Below, piece after piece: positions 25,901-36,167 of a stretch of DNA of 64,000 nucleotides. The stretch is taken from NCBI GenBank assembly GCA_024752435.1, contig CP103025.1, positions 2,108,001 through 2,172,000 on the forward strand, in the 5' to 3' direction. The translations under genes and the position numbers were made by a program. Below the pieces are notes generated by a model that saw only the letters and a program-made list of their open reading frames with translations, searched no databases and was not told the DNA's origin. Each line of letters opens with the position of its first letter. The stretch's first letter is position 1. Source of the DNA: Allantophomopsis cytisporea (Eukaryota; Ascomycota; Leotiomycetes; Phacidiales; Phacidiaceae).

Positions 25901-27551
25901 GAGATCCTGCTGAGAAGGCTGAGGCATTAGCCTTATATAAAGTGGTCGATAGAGCGAGCCTTTAGATGCTTTTGGGTATTAAATCCCAATAAATTAAGGT
26001 TCCTGGGTTGTTGTCCATGCTGGACTTGCTCTGGAGTAGATTCCTTTGCTGTTGAAGTTACTTGGCCATGACCAAAAGCACATAGAGTACGACGCTCGTG
26101 TGAATACTTCAGTCACTTGGGACAACAACCTCAGACCAAGTAGTTATTCAAGGTCATGGGTGGATAGATAATATCCAGTCTTCCCATCCAGATATATTCT
26201 TGGTTGAACCTCTGTCAATAACCAATGTCTTCACAGGCAAGCGACCAACTGCATCAACATAGACACCTGGTAGAGAATCTCTGGAAATCGTATGAACATG
26301 GAATAAGTCACAAGCCGAAGACTAGAAATAAAATACTTCATCTCTAAGCTCAACGAATAGCGTATCGAATATGCAAACTTCCAAATCCATCCATATACAC
26401 GTAGTGTCCTTCGGCCACCCACGCAGCCCCGCGTAGCCAAAAGCCTACCCAACCCACCAACCTTCAACCTCCAACCACAAGCACAAGCACAAGCTCCTTC
26501 ACCCCCCCCAAGCTTCCCTCCAAGCTCCCAAGTGCAACTCTTCCCCCACCACCCCTCACACCCTCACCCATTCACCTCATCGAGAACAGGCAACCGTGGC
26601 AGCTTACCTCAACCAATCCCACCGGCTAGGAGCGTCTTAATGATTCCATATCCTCAGGATGGAAGTACCCAAAGTCTGGTAGCGAGCAAAAATCTCATCC
26701 CTCGAGACTCCACGTCGCGTCGGAGAGGGAAAACCATGCCAGGGACGCACATGACCGAGGGGAGTCCACTCGCCACCATGTTGCCTGTGTGGCTGCTTGC
26801 TTTGGTGAGTGTGGATGGTCGCTTTTGTGGCCGGTATTCAGAGCCGGGCGATCGACCGGCGATGTGTGAGTGAGATTGAGTGAAGACGTACTTATAGATA
26901 GACAGGTACATAGGCACGTAGGCTCGAAGGTTATGGGAGGGTAAAGTGAGAGACATGGATATTCACTGTGATGAGAAGGTTGTTTTGATGAGTATGGGTC
27001 AGTATAGGTATGGTTATGGATGGGAGGACTGTAGCTGGTGGATGATTACTTGCTTCCTTACTTCCGACTATTGAGAATTGATACTCCATCGACCGCCGGC
27101 ACGGTATTGAGTAGCGAGTGGATACAAGTAGGTGGTAAGTATGTACAGTACAATTCAAACCAGCTTGTCAGGGAACACGATCTTGGAACAGGGCATCTAT
27201 TGCATGTTGTACGCAGTCGCCATCGAATCGATGGACGTGAGGCATTGAGGGGAACATATCATCCAGATATCGATTGGATTCTCAGCATGTCCCTCATTGA
27301 TTCCCTTCAGACCGTATCTTCTCCACGGCTCAGTATGTATCCATAAGTTTTGAGATCTGGAGCTGGGACAGGGACTCAAGTTGGAGGACATATGCATGTA
27401 GACGGGAAGCAGAACGTCGTACGTACCTGATCTGCACGCAATACACTCACCGTCCCATTGGCTGGGCGCCTCACATCTACTCTCCAACGACGACGACGCA
27501 GGCAAGCGTGCAGCAGCCGCAACAGTTCTACTGTATCATATTCGATCCCAA

Positions 27552-27578
27552 GCAATCGAATCGAATCGAATCGAATCA
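27552..27578. repeat. GAATC pentamer microsatellite
   Basis: Four to five head-to-tail copies of TCGAA/GAATC lie in non-coding DNA. Confidence 0.8.
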
Positions 27579-28505
27579 GCGCAGAGAAGAATTCCTTGGG
27601 CACAATTCGTTCATGTACACCAACATATGTATGTACACAGTATGTACCTGACACGCCTGAATACTCCGATACCGTAGGATACCCAGTAGCCACGTCGTGA
27701 GAGTGACAACAACCCATGGAATGCAAATCCCACTACATCTCTCACCCCACGCCCATTCATCAAGGAAGCGCTTGTCTCAGGTGGATAACTGCGTACTCCG
27801 TGAGAGAAATCATACAAAATACTCGTGCGAGAACTTCCTATGGTGCTCAGATACTCAAAGGCAAAGGAAATACGCAATATTAATATCACATCACCCCGCA
27901 TTCCACGGCAATGCGGGGAGACTGGGGATGATTCACGGGCAATAGATAAGAGGAAGCGGCATTCCTCTTAAGATTGCGCATCAAAATGCCAAATTGCATG
28001 GATCGACAATGGAGATACAAAATGATCAAGTAGCAAAGCAGGTGGACAGCTGGATTGAGACAAGAAGAGGATATGTATGGCAAGAACATCTTGCTCCTCT
28101 TAAGCCCTTGCATGCTCTCTCAGCGTAGCCAGTTGGCCTGCACGCCACTATGTATGTATGTACCATCCACATGTACAGTACTCGCACAGTACGTACCTAG
28201 AGACATGTACCTTGCAGTAGCGACGGCATAAGGTACATACGCATCCACGTACAGCCATCCATTTCACACCGTCACCCCGTCACCCGTAATGCCCAAGGAC
28301 TGTGCCCAAACCTCACCTCTGGGCGTCATGAATCGAGAACGAGGAGTCTATTTGGGGGCGTGGATTCGTTTCTCTGGCTGGAGCATGTACGATAAGCAGG
28401 ATATGTTTCGAGGCAGAACAGGTGGAGATACTACGTAGCATGGCATAAGGATGGGTGTTCATGTTTGAAGATCATGTAGTGGGTGTGCTGAGCGCAATGG
28501 CGGTG

Positions 28506-28829
28506 GGTGAAGTATTTTAGTAGGTGAGAGTGATTCCAAGTAGGAGGTTGAATCTAAGCAGGTAAATGATTCTAATTAGGTGAAATATTCTAGGTAGGTA
28601 AAGTATTTTGATTAGCTAAATCATTCCAAAGAGGTGAAGTATTCTAAGCGGGTGAATTAGTTTGAAAGGAGTAAAGGATTTAAATAGGGGAAGAATTCTG
28701 GATAGATGAGCTATTCTAGACAGGTAAAGAATCTAAGTGGGTAAAGTATTCTAAGTGGATGAAATAATCTAAGTAGGTGAATTATCATAAGTCGGTAAAG
28801 CATCCTAGATGGGTGAAGTATTCTAGGTG
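28506..28829. repeat. 18-bp minisatellite, 18 degenerate copies
   Basis: Eighteen successive units of almost constant 18-bp length follow the consensus GGTGAAGTATTCTAAGTA, with several substitutions per copy. The unit contains stop codons in every forward frame, and the reverse frame is also broken, so it is not a peptide repeat. It lies ~1.1 kb beyond the 3' end of the histidine kinase gene. Confidence 0.9.
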
Positions 28830-29297
28830 GAGGCGGTGAGTACTATATTGACCATAGGAAAGAGAAAGGGCAAGGTCCTGAATTCAATACGACTGGCTGT
28901 TGTACAAGTTGATGCCCAAGGGAGGTCACCTAGGAGCATGGATGATCGCTGAATACCCATACTGATTGAGAAATGAAGAGAAAGGATATTCTGAGCCAAT
29001 ATATTTATGCATTATGTATCCTCATCAATAGCCATTCCACTCCCAGACCAACCCAACTTCCTCCCTCACATACACCGCAGTCACGCCCGCTGTCAAGATA
29101 TGCTTATGCTCGTGCTCTGGCGCGAGCTCGTCCTCGTCCACCTCTCCCTCCACAACAGAGAAATCCCGATCTGCCTTCAAATGACCACATCAACACACAT
29201 ATAAAAATGGTTCCAGTAACAGAAGCACTGTCGTCTCCCGAGCCACCAAAAAGCACAAGACAAATAAGCAGGCAGGTGATGCAACAAAAAGGACGAG

Positions 29298-29299
<2 letters not shown>

Positions 29300-29332
<33 letters not shown>
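29300..29332. repeat. Poly-A tract of 33 bases
   Basis: An uninterrupted A run on the plus strand. It could be the tail of an old retroposed sequence or simple slippage; no retrotransposon coding sequence is seen beside it. Confidence 0.9.
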
Positions 29333-29333
<1 letters not shown>

Positions 29334-29932
29334 CGTACAAATAAACCGCGTGCCGAAAACTTCCCCCAAATCCACTTTCAGGAAGGTACCCTTACCGGAA
29401 CAAACAAAAGAGACGAGGCGCAAAGAGAGGAAGCACAAGCAGGGGAAATAAAAGTAGAGAAGATTGGGAATCCTTTGAGCTCTCTATTTCCTCGCCCATA
29501 CCACTAAAGACAGGAATGAAGAAAGGGTACGTAAAAAGGTGACAAACAGATAAGCAACGCCGAGAAGATCTTAGTTTGCTGCAGAGCAGAGTAACATAAA
29601 AGGTAAAAAAGACAAGTAGAAATGGGAAAGAAAAATAGCAAAAGTGGTATCAACGTAAACTCAGGAGTACCACCGCAAATAGGCGAAGCCCCATGGTCAA
29701 ACGAGTTTGCAAACAAGTTTATCAAATCAAAGCTCCGAGTCCCCTCAAAGGGAGAACAAGTCAAGTCAAAGCAATGGGGCAAAGAAGCAAACAGTGACAA
29801 GTGACAGTGAACCCTTTATACAGGAATGGTAGGCACAGACGCCAGGACCATGAACACAAGCCTTTAACTACTATGAGCACGCATAAGAAGCTAATGGCAC
29901 CGATTATCAGTATTCGTGTAAATAAATAAAAA

Positions 29933-32900
29933 CTAGAAATCGGACATTCCTCTCCTAATAATTGGACGACTTACCCTTTGTAATGGATCATCTTGATCAG
30001 CAGTGATCAATGCCGGGCTTTCTAGGCTTCCATGCGTGATGGGTCCTGTAGTTGTGAAGGCCCGAGGCTCGAGTGGCGGCCTTAATGATGATGATGTTGA
30101 TGATGATCCCGGAGACGTCACCTCAGGTGAAGGAGGCGTCTCGTTACTGGAATTGGTACCTCCCGCTGCAGGAGCAGGTGCGTTCTCGCCTTCTTTGGCC
30201 GATTGACGGACATCTCGTCCTTTTTCAAGAAGAGCACCACCTAGAGTAGCACATTTGAGAATGGTTTGAATGAGATGAGTCTGCTTGAGAGGTTTCGACA
30301 AGTACTCGTCCATTTGTGCTTGTATACATTTCTCGCGATCACCCAACATGGCGTGAGCCGTGAGGGCAATGATGGGCGTTCTTTGACTACCAAGACTTCG
30401 CTCGTATTCACGAATCTTTCCAGTGGCTTCGAATCCACCCTGTCTAGGTTAGTTTGAATTAATAGAAAATTGCTAATAGAATAACTTACCATAATTGGCA
30501 TCTGTACATCCATGAGGATGACGTCGTACCGCTTCTTCTTGATGGCCTCAAATGCTTCAAGACCGTTGCCCACCACTGTCACCACATGGTGGTACTTCTC
30601 CAAAATTTTGACAGCCAAACGTTGATTGACGATATTATCTTCAGCCAGGAGAACATCAAAGGACTTGGTGTTGTCGGCTAACGACGGAGCTGCTCTGTTC
30701 TCAAGTGCTGGAATCATACCATTCCCAAGGTCGATAGTCAAACATGGCGTAGTCATATAAGATGTGATACCTAGATCAAGAGCAGATTTCAAACTGACAT
30801 GTACCACCGGGGCCAGTAATACAATCGGTATGTACTTGAACTCGTCAATAGAACGTAATCGTCTCGCAGTCTCTATCGAGTCCACAATGATCACATCGTA
30901 GGTGGCAGCAACCTTAGGAGCACTTCCGTTGACAATGTTGGTATGATGTTCCGAATCGACTACCACGGGTACAAGACCCACTTGTGCCAACATCATGATT
31001 ATTTCCTTGCCGTGACCGGTCTGACCCTTATCAATAAACAGTACTTGGTGACCTTGATATGGCTTGAGTGATTTCGAAATGAAGCTGATGTCCGACGTGG
31101 CAAGTCGCACAGTACAAGTGAAGTAAAAGGAACTTCCCTTGCCATAATGACTCTTAACCCATACGTCTCCTCTCATAAGGTTGACCAATCTCTTCGAAAT
31201 CGATAATCCAAGACCAGTACCACCAAATTTGCGAGTCATGGAGCCGTCAGCTTGTTGGAAAGTGTCGAAAATCAAATCAAGCTTGTCAGCTTGAATTCCG
31301 ATACCAGTGTCCGAAACACAGAATTCAATGGCGTATTCGTTTGGTGCACAATGATCTTGCTCAGCCTTGCGGATTGTAAGACTGACCTCGCCATGCTCGG
31401 TGAACTTGATAGCATTGCCGACAAGATTGAGGATGACCTGTCGAAGTCGGAAGGGATCTCCTACTACGTGATCTGGCACAGATGAATCCACTCTGTATGT
31501 GAGATCTAGGAATTTCTCGTTCGCCTTGACTGCCAGCGTCTTCAGCGCATTGAATACCGTTCCTCGTAACGTGTACGGTATCTCTTCCATGATCATCCGA
31601 TTGGCTTCGATCTTGGAAAGATCGAGAATGTCGTCGATAATTGTTAGTAGACTGTTCGCCAGATTGAACACTATGTTCAACATTTCTCGTTGGTATTGTG
31701 TCAGATCAGTGTCAAGCGTTAAACTTGTCATTCCGATTATCCCATTCATCTGGAAAAAATTGTGTTAGTTGATAGACCCAGACGAAGAGAAGTCAATAAG
31801 AAAGAAGAAAAATAAAAGTCGGTGATGAAGTCCAAGGGTCGATCACGTGAACCTAGGTTAAGCTCGCTGAGGAACTCTGAACCCTATCCTTATAACGGAA
31901 AGACATAGGAATTGATGAATCCAGTACAATCCGACAGCAAGTAGGAATAGAACAAGGTCCTTGATCAGCTAGGGTTGATGAAGATAAATCCAAAGGTCGA
32001 TCACGTGAACCTAGGTTGAGCTCCCTGAGGAACTCAATGCTGCCTTAGCACGGCGGACCTTATTGCGATGACGTATTCCCTTGAGATGAGTGTCAAGGTT
32101 TCCCTGGTGAGCAGCAGCGTAGTCGCAGGGGGCGCAGTAAAATCTCTTGGAGGCTTTGTTCTTGTCGAAATGTTTTAGGGTTTTGGTAGCCGACTTCTTA
32201 GGAATGCCTTTGACAATCCTCTTATGACGGTCTGTAGTAATGTGGGTATCGTAGTTGGATCTGTGGACAGCGTAGTAATTGCAAGGGGCGCAGTGGAATC
32301 TTTCCTGCTCGACGGTCTGTGCCCGGGCTTTTCTATTCCCAGCGAGAGTTGGTTCTGGATCTTTATCGTATCTGATCTTGAAGTTTTGACGGTCGACAGC
32401 TCTCCTGGCTTCAGGATTGATCACTTTCATTTTGTCGTACCAGTCGGCCCACCACTTTGCACGGTTTGCCTTTCGGGATTTCTCCAAATCCTCAAGCTGC
32501 TCGGCAGATAAATCGAATCTCCCAGGTATCATTTCGATCAGAGGATTGTGAGAACACAATCCAGTGTAACCAAGGTCCTTGATCCATTGGCATAGGGAAG
32601 GAACTCCGACGTGTTTGGAATTAGACTTCATAACCCAGAAGACCATAGAGCATGCAGCCTCGAGAAGTAGGAACATGGCTCGGAATAGAGGAACATTCCC
32701 AGCAGAGGGAATAGGAGCCCATGCCAACAATCCCATGTGCGTAATGACATATCCTTCTCTGAGAGCAGCATCAACAAATCTGGGTAGTGCGGTATTGGAT
32801 TTGTAGCAGCATATACGAGCCGAGACACCACTCTCGGCATTTGTCCCAGACCCAATAAAAATCTTTGGAAGACAGGATTTCTTTTCCAAGACAAGGAGAT

Positions 32901-35900
32901 AAACCCCCCATCTTCTGTAAAAGTTCGTGGGCAGGGATTTGAACCAATCCAAGGTAGGAGGGTCTGAGGATTGAAGGATATCAAAGAGACCTGGACAGAA
33001 TACAATTGAACAAGATGAGAGAATTCCCGCGATGATTGATGTGTCAGGAAAGATTTTGTCGAAGATGGCATTCTTTCCACCGGTCGTGAGGGAAAGGCAT
33101 GTCCATACCAACAAAACCAACAACTGCAGGATTTCAGTGATAGGAATTGTTCCGACGTCATTGATGAGGAATTCGTGGCTAGACCACCTTCGTCAATGAA
33201 CCAAGGCATCTTGATAAACCCAAGGGATCCCAGTCTGATAGGAATTAGCTTGTATTCAAGGGAATTTGGTTGGATAGCATACCTTGATTTGTAACCCTAA
33301 GCAGCAGTATTCGGAAGAACCCAATGAAAACAACCCAAGCTTCGAGGTATCTAATAGATCAATTAGCCATGAATTGGGTGGGAAGGGACTTGAACTTACC
33401 TACCCTGAGCAGGATGCTGAGGTTTCTTTGCGAGCTGCTTCAACTATCTCGAGAGGTTTGAAGATAGAATTGAGGTAAGTAGAAGCTGCTCGAGCACGAC
33501 AAGTGCTTTACTTGATGATCTTGACGCTTTTTCTGATGATCTGGATGCTTTGCTCAAGGATGGAGATGAGGTGGGAGCTCTGGCCAGGAGATGCGTCCTG
33601 CCATCGGTGGCAGGCACGACCTCGTGGCTTCCTCGAGCCCCCGGGAGCGGAGTTCCTGCCAGGAATACAGCAACATCTAGGAATGCAGCGACACCCAGGC
33701 ATACAGCGACTGCCCGGAACACAGTGACCGTAGAACGGATCCATCATCAATACCTTAAAAGGGGGAAGATAAAGGGGAGAAAGGGAAAAGTGTAGGGTAC
33801 ATACAGGAGTTCTGATTTCATGAGACATATTAGCCAAGAACTCAGATTTAGTTCTATTGGCAAATTCTGCAGCTTCTCTTGCAGCGGTGTTTCTCTGAAT
33901 AGAGTCCCTAAGGTTGTAAACCATCTGGTTAATCTTACGCTTCAACTCATCCATCTCCCCGGATGCTTCAACTGTAATAAGCTTCGTGAAGTCCCCGTCA
34001 GTGGCGGCGTTAGTGATATCTCCGAAAGCTCGCACTTGAGCAGTCAAATTCATGGCCATGGTGTTGACATCGGTCGTAATCTCCTTCCATCGACCACCAA
34101 TTCCAGCAACATCGGCCTGCCCGCCCATTTTGCCATCTACACCGACATCCTTGGCGACTCTCTGTACCTCGTTCGAGAAAATCGAAAGACGATCGACCAT
34201 GTTGTTTATGGTTTCCTTGAGAACTAGTATCTCACCCGCAGCCTCGACCTCAATCTTTTGACTCATATCACCATTGGCAATGGCCTGGGTAACTGTCGAT
34301 ATACTTCGCACCTGGGAGGTGAGATTTCCTGCCATGGTATTGACATTTTCGGTGAGGTCTTTCCACTTGCCCTCCACATTCTCAACTTGTGCCTGACCAC
34401 CCAATGTACCGTCGGTTCCTACTTCCCTTGCGACCTTGCTGACTTCGAATGCGAATGTACCAAGTCGATCCACCATGGTATTGATTGTAACCTTAAGATC
34501 CAAGATTTCACCCTTGACTTCCACCCCGATTTTTCTTGTCAAGTCACCCTTTGCGACAGCTGTTGTGACCTTGGCGATTTCCCGTACTTGTGTTGTTAAG
34601 TTCATGGCCATACCGTTCACATTCTCGGTCAAATCTCTCCAAGTTCCTTCAACATCATGAACCGTGGCTTGTCCACCGAGTCTACCTTCAGTTCCTACTT
34701 CGCGAGCTATCTTCGTGACTTCCCGGGCAAATTCTACTTGTTGTCAGTAACTCTAAAATGTCAGCCTGTATGCGTATAGACTTACGTTGTAATTGATCCA
34801 CCATGCTGTTGATCGTCGACTTGAGTTCGAAAATCTCTCCCCGACATTCAGCCTGAACCTTTTGAGTAAGATCACCCTTGGCGACAGCTGTTGTTACCAT
34901 AGCAATGTCGCGCACTTGTGTCGTAAGATTGTTGGCCATGGCGTTGACGTTGACGGTCAAAGTATTCCACATGCCCTTGACGCCCTCGATCTCAGCTTGA
35001 CCACCCAAGATACCTTCCGTGCCTACATCGCGAGCAACCCGTGTGACCTCGGCAGCAAATGTTCGCAATTGGTCCACCATGGTGTTGATAGTTTGTTGAA
35101 GCTGTAAGATCTCTCCTTGAGCCGGTCTTTCGATTTTCTGTGTGAGATCTCCATGTGCTACAGCGGTGGTGACTGAGGCAATCTCTCGTACTTGATCGGT
35201 GAGATTCTGGGCCATAACATTCACTATTTTGGTGTTAGTCAAAATTCATATAAAAGGTTATAAAAATAAAAACAAGGAATGAAAACACACCATTTTTGGT
35301 CAATTCTTTCCAGGTACCATCAACTCCAACTATCTGTGCCTGTCCCCCAAGAATACCCTCCGTGCCGACTTCTCTTGCCACTCGGGATACTTCACTAGAA
35401 AACACTTGTAGCTGGTCCATCATAGTATTTATCGTTCGCTTGAAAGTTGTGATTTCAGGGTCCATTTCCACAGAATGTATTTGAACCTTCTTGCTCAAAT
35501 CTCCTCTTGCAACAGCAGTTACAATTTCTCCGATCTCCCGCAGAGCCTTTTGGAAAGCTTCATTTGCCTGTTGGTGCTTCTTCAACTCACGCTCCAAAGC
35601 TGCTACGCGCTCGACCTCAACTGCTTTGAGAGCTTGCTCCTGAAGCTGCTTTTGCTCGATAAGCTGCGCATTCACACCAGCCAGCTCTAATCTTTGACTA
35701 TTGAGAAGTTTCGATTGATCCTCGACATGTTCTCGCAGAGCCTCTAATTCCTCATCGCTAAGTTTGACAAATCTCTGTGGTTTACTAGAGCCACCAGTTG
35801 GGTTCTCCTTCGTAGCAAGCAGAGATGTAACGAGTTGATGTCTTGCGGTATTTTCACTGGATACGCCCCGGGTAGTTTGGTTTCCATCACTGAACGGCGA

Positions 35901-36167
35901 TGGAGTGAATTCGCTGGGCGTATCTGGAAGAGACTGGTTGTTGATAGTCAAGGCTCTTGCTTCCAGGCGTTGCACACGGGAGATCAGGTTTGCGATCTCA
36001 CGCTCCAAAGCCGCTTTCCCTTCGCATTCCTCGCCAGGAATTTTGATTCCATGTGCGTCGATACCATCTCGGCGTAGTACAGGTTTCGATTCTTGAAGAT
36101 CAGGTATTCCTACTGCAAGGCTCTGCAGAATCGCCGCAGTTGCGGCCAAGGTCGAGTCGTCAGACAT
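29933..36167 (-). CDS. bos1: Group III hybrid histidine kinase (BOS1/OS-1/NIK1)
   Basis: Cytosolic osmosensor kinase upstream of the HOG MAP-kinase cascade; its orthologues are the site of dicarboximide and phenylpyrrole resistance mutations. Five exons: 36167-35291, 35223-34786, 34733-33805, 31749-30490, 30439-29933; 1,336 residues, close to the 1,315 I recall for B. cinerea. An N-terminal coiled coil precedes six HAMP repeats of ~92 residues (each with GDL(S/T) and a DxxW-like segment; ~210-735). The phosphoacceptor is His743 in SHEIRTP. The ATPase domain has NAIKFTEHG, SDTGIGI and GTGLGLS. The C-terminal receiver has Asp1162 in LMDVQMP, followed by a Ser/Pro-rich tail. At the 34.7 kb junction I used the TAG acceptor that restores QLQQFAREV. 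The third intron is 2,055 nt with a nested gene; the others are 50-67 nt. Confidence 0.95.
31831..32035. repeat. 47-bp direct repeat in the BOS1 intron
   Basis: Copies at 31831-31877 and 31989-32035 differ at three of 47 positions and share the core TCGATCACGTGAACCTAGGT. The second copy contains the last codons and the stop of the nested GIY-YIG frame; the first lies 158 bp further downstream of it. Each copy holds a CACGTG. Confidence 0.9.
32011..33192 (-). CDS. GIY-YIG-like nuclease domain protein with two C2H2 zinc fingers (5' end unresolved)
   Basis: An open frame of 393 codons runs on the sense strand of the host gene. Counting from its first codon after an upstream TGA, the domain shows GVY (96-98), FIG (112-114) in KIFIGSGTN, an arginine at 126 (SAR) and a glutamate at 178 (FLLLEA). 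These are the positions of the GIY, YIG, catalytic Arg and metal-binding Glu of GIY-YIG nucleases. Two fingers follow, C301-C304-H317-H323 and C353-C356-H369-H375, both C-x2-C-x12-H-x5-H, with a basic C-terminus. The first in-frame ATG is near residue 153, inside the nuclease domain, so an upstream exon must supply the start or the gene is broken. Small exon-like pieces at ~33.25-33.5 kb (e.g. YLEAWVVFIGFFRILLLR) may be its 5' part. Enzyme activity is not shown by sequence alone. Confidence 0.65.
   Translation of the reverse strand, partial: RRWSSHEFLINDVGTIPITEILQLLVLLVWTCLSLTTGGKNAIFDKIFPDTSIIAGILSSCSIVFCPGLFDILQSSDPPTLDWFKSLPTNFYRRWGVYLLVLEKKSCLPKIFIGSGTNAESGVSARICCYKSNTALPRFVDAALREGYVITHMGLLAWAPIPSAGNVPLFRAMFLLLEAACSMVFWVMKSNSKHVGVPSLCQWIKDLGYTGLCSHNPLIEMIPGRFDLSAEQLEDLEKSRKANRAKWWADWYDKMKVINPEARRAVDRQNFKIRYDKDPEPTLAGNRKARAQTVEQERFHCAPCNYYAVHRSNYDTHITTDRHKRIVKGIPKKSATKTLKHFDKNKASKRFYCAPCDYAAAHQGNLDTHLKGIRHRNKVRRAKAALSSSGSST
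33659..33730. repeat. Four-copy 18-bp tandem repeat
   Basis: Four units resembling CCAGGAATACAGCAACAT lie head to tail inside the BOS1 intron. On the minus strand, in the frame of the upstream exon, they encode a Cys/Arg/Pro-rich hexapeptide pattern (GCRCIP-like). Confidence 0.85.

Larger units (their letters stand above)
18779..29932. other. 11 kb gene-poor tract
   Basis: The first ~400 bases are the csx1 leader and promoter, with upstream ATGs. The rest holds no convincing gene. The longest frame (20634-21455, minus) starts without ATG and is dominated by A/T-run translation. The tract is rich in microsatellites, TGT/CAT-rich DNA, the GAAACTTCAAG cluster, a 30-bp palindrome and an 18-bp minisatellite, each listed separately. 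It could hold non-coding transcripts or a long regulatory leader, but nothing in the bases proves it. Confidence 0.5.
31750..33804 (-). mobile_element. Large intron in the BOS1 H-box with a nested GIY-YIG gene
   Basis: The donor GTATGT follows the CCT codon of HEIRTP. The acceptor TTTTTTCCAG, with a CAACTAACAC branch site, precedes ATG of MNGIIG, so the intron is phase 0. At 2,055 nt it is ~30-40 times longer than the other introns of this gene. It contains, in sense orientation, the GIY-YIG/C2H2 frame, a four-copy 18-bp tandem repeat (33659-33730), an AG|GT junction behind a pyrimidine tract (33754/33753) and a 47-bp direct repeat near its 3' end. That it is or was a mobile homing element is an inference from content and site. 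No terminal repeats or target duplications were seen. Confidence 0.55.

Noticed and set aside
32628..33209. 193-codon frame overlapping the nested GIY-YIG gene (starting MPWFIDEGG)
   Set aside because: It has an ATG but is a shifted frame of the region that encodes the nuclease motifs; it lacks any domain of its own.
34734..34736. Alternative AAG acceptor for the second bos1 intron
   Set aside because: It would insert one residue (QLQLEFAREV); the TAG acceptor three bases on restores the family sequence QLQQFAREV.
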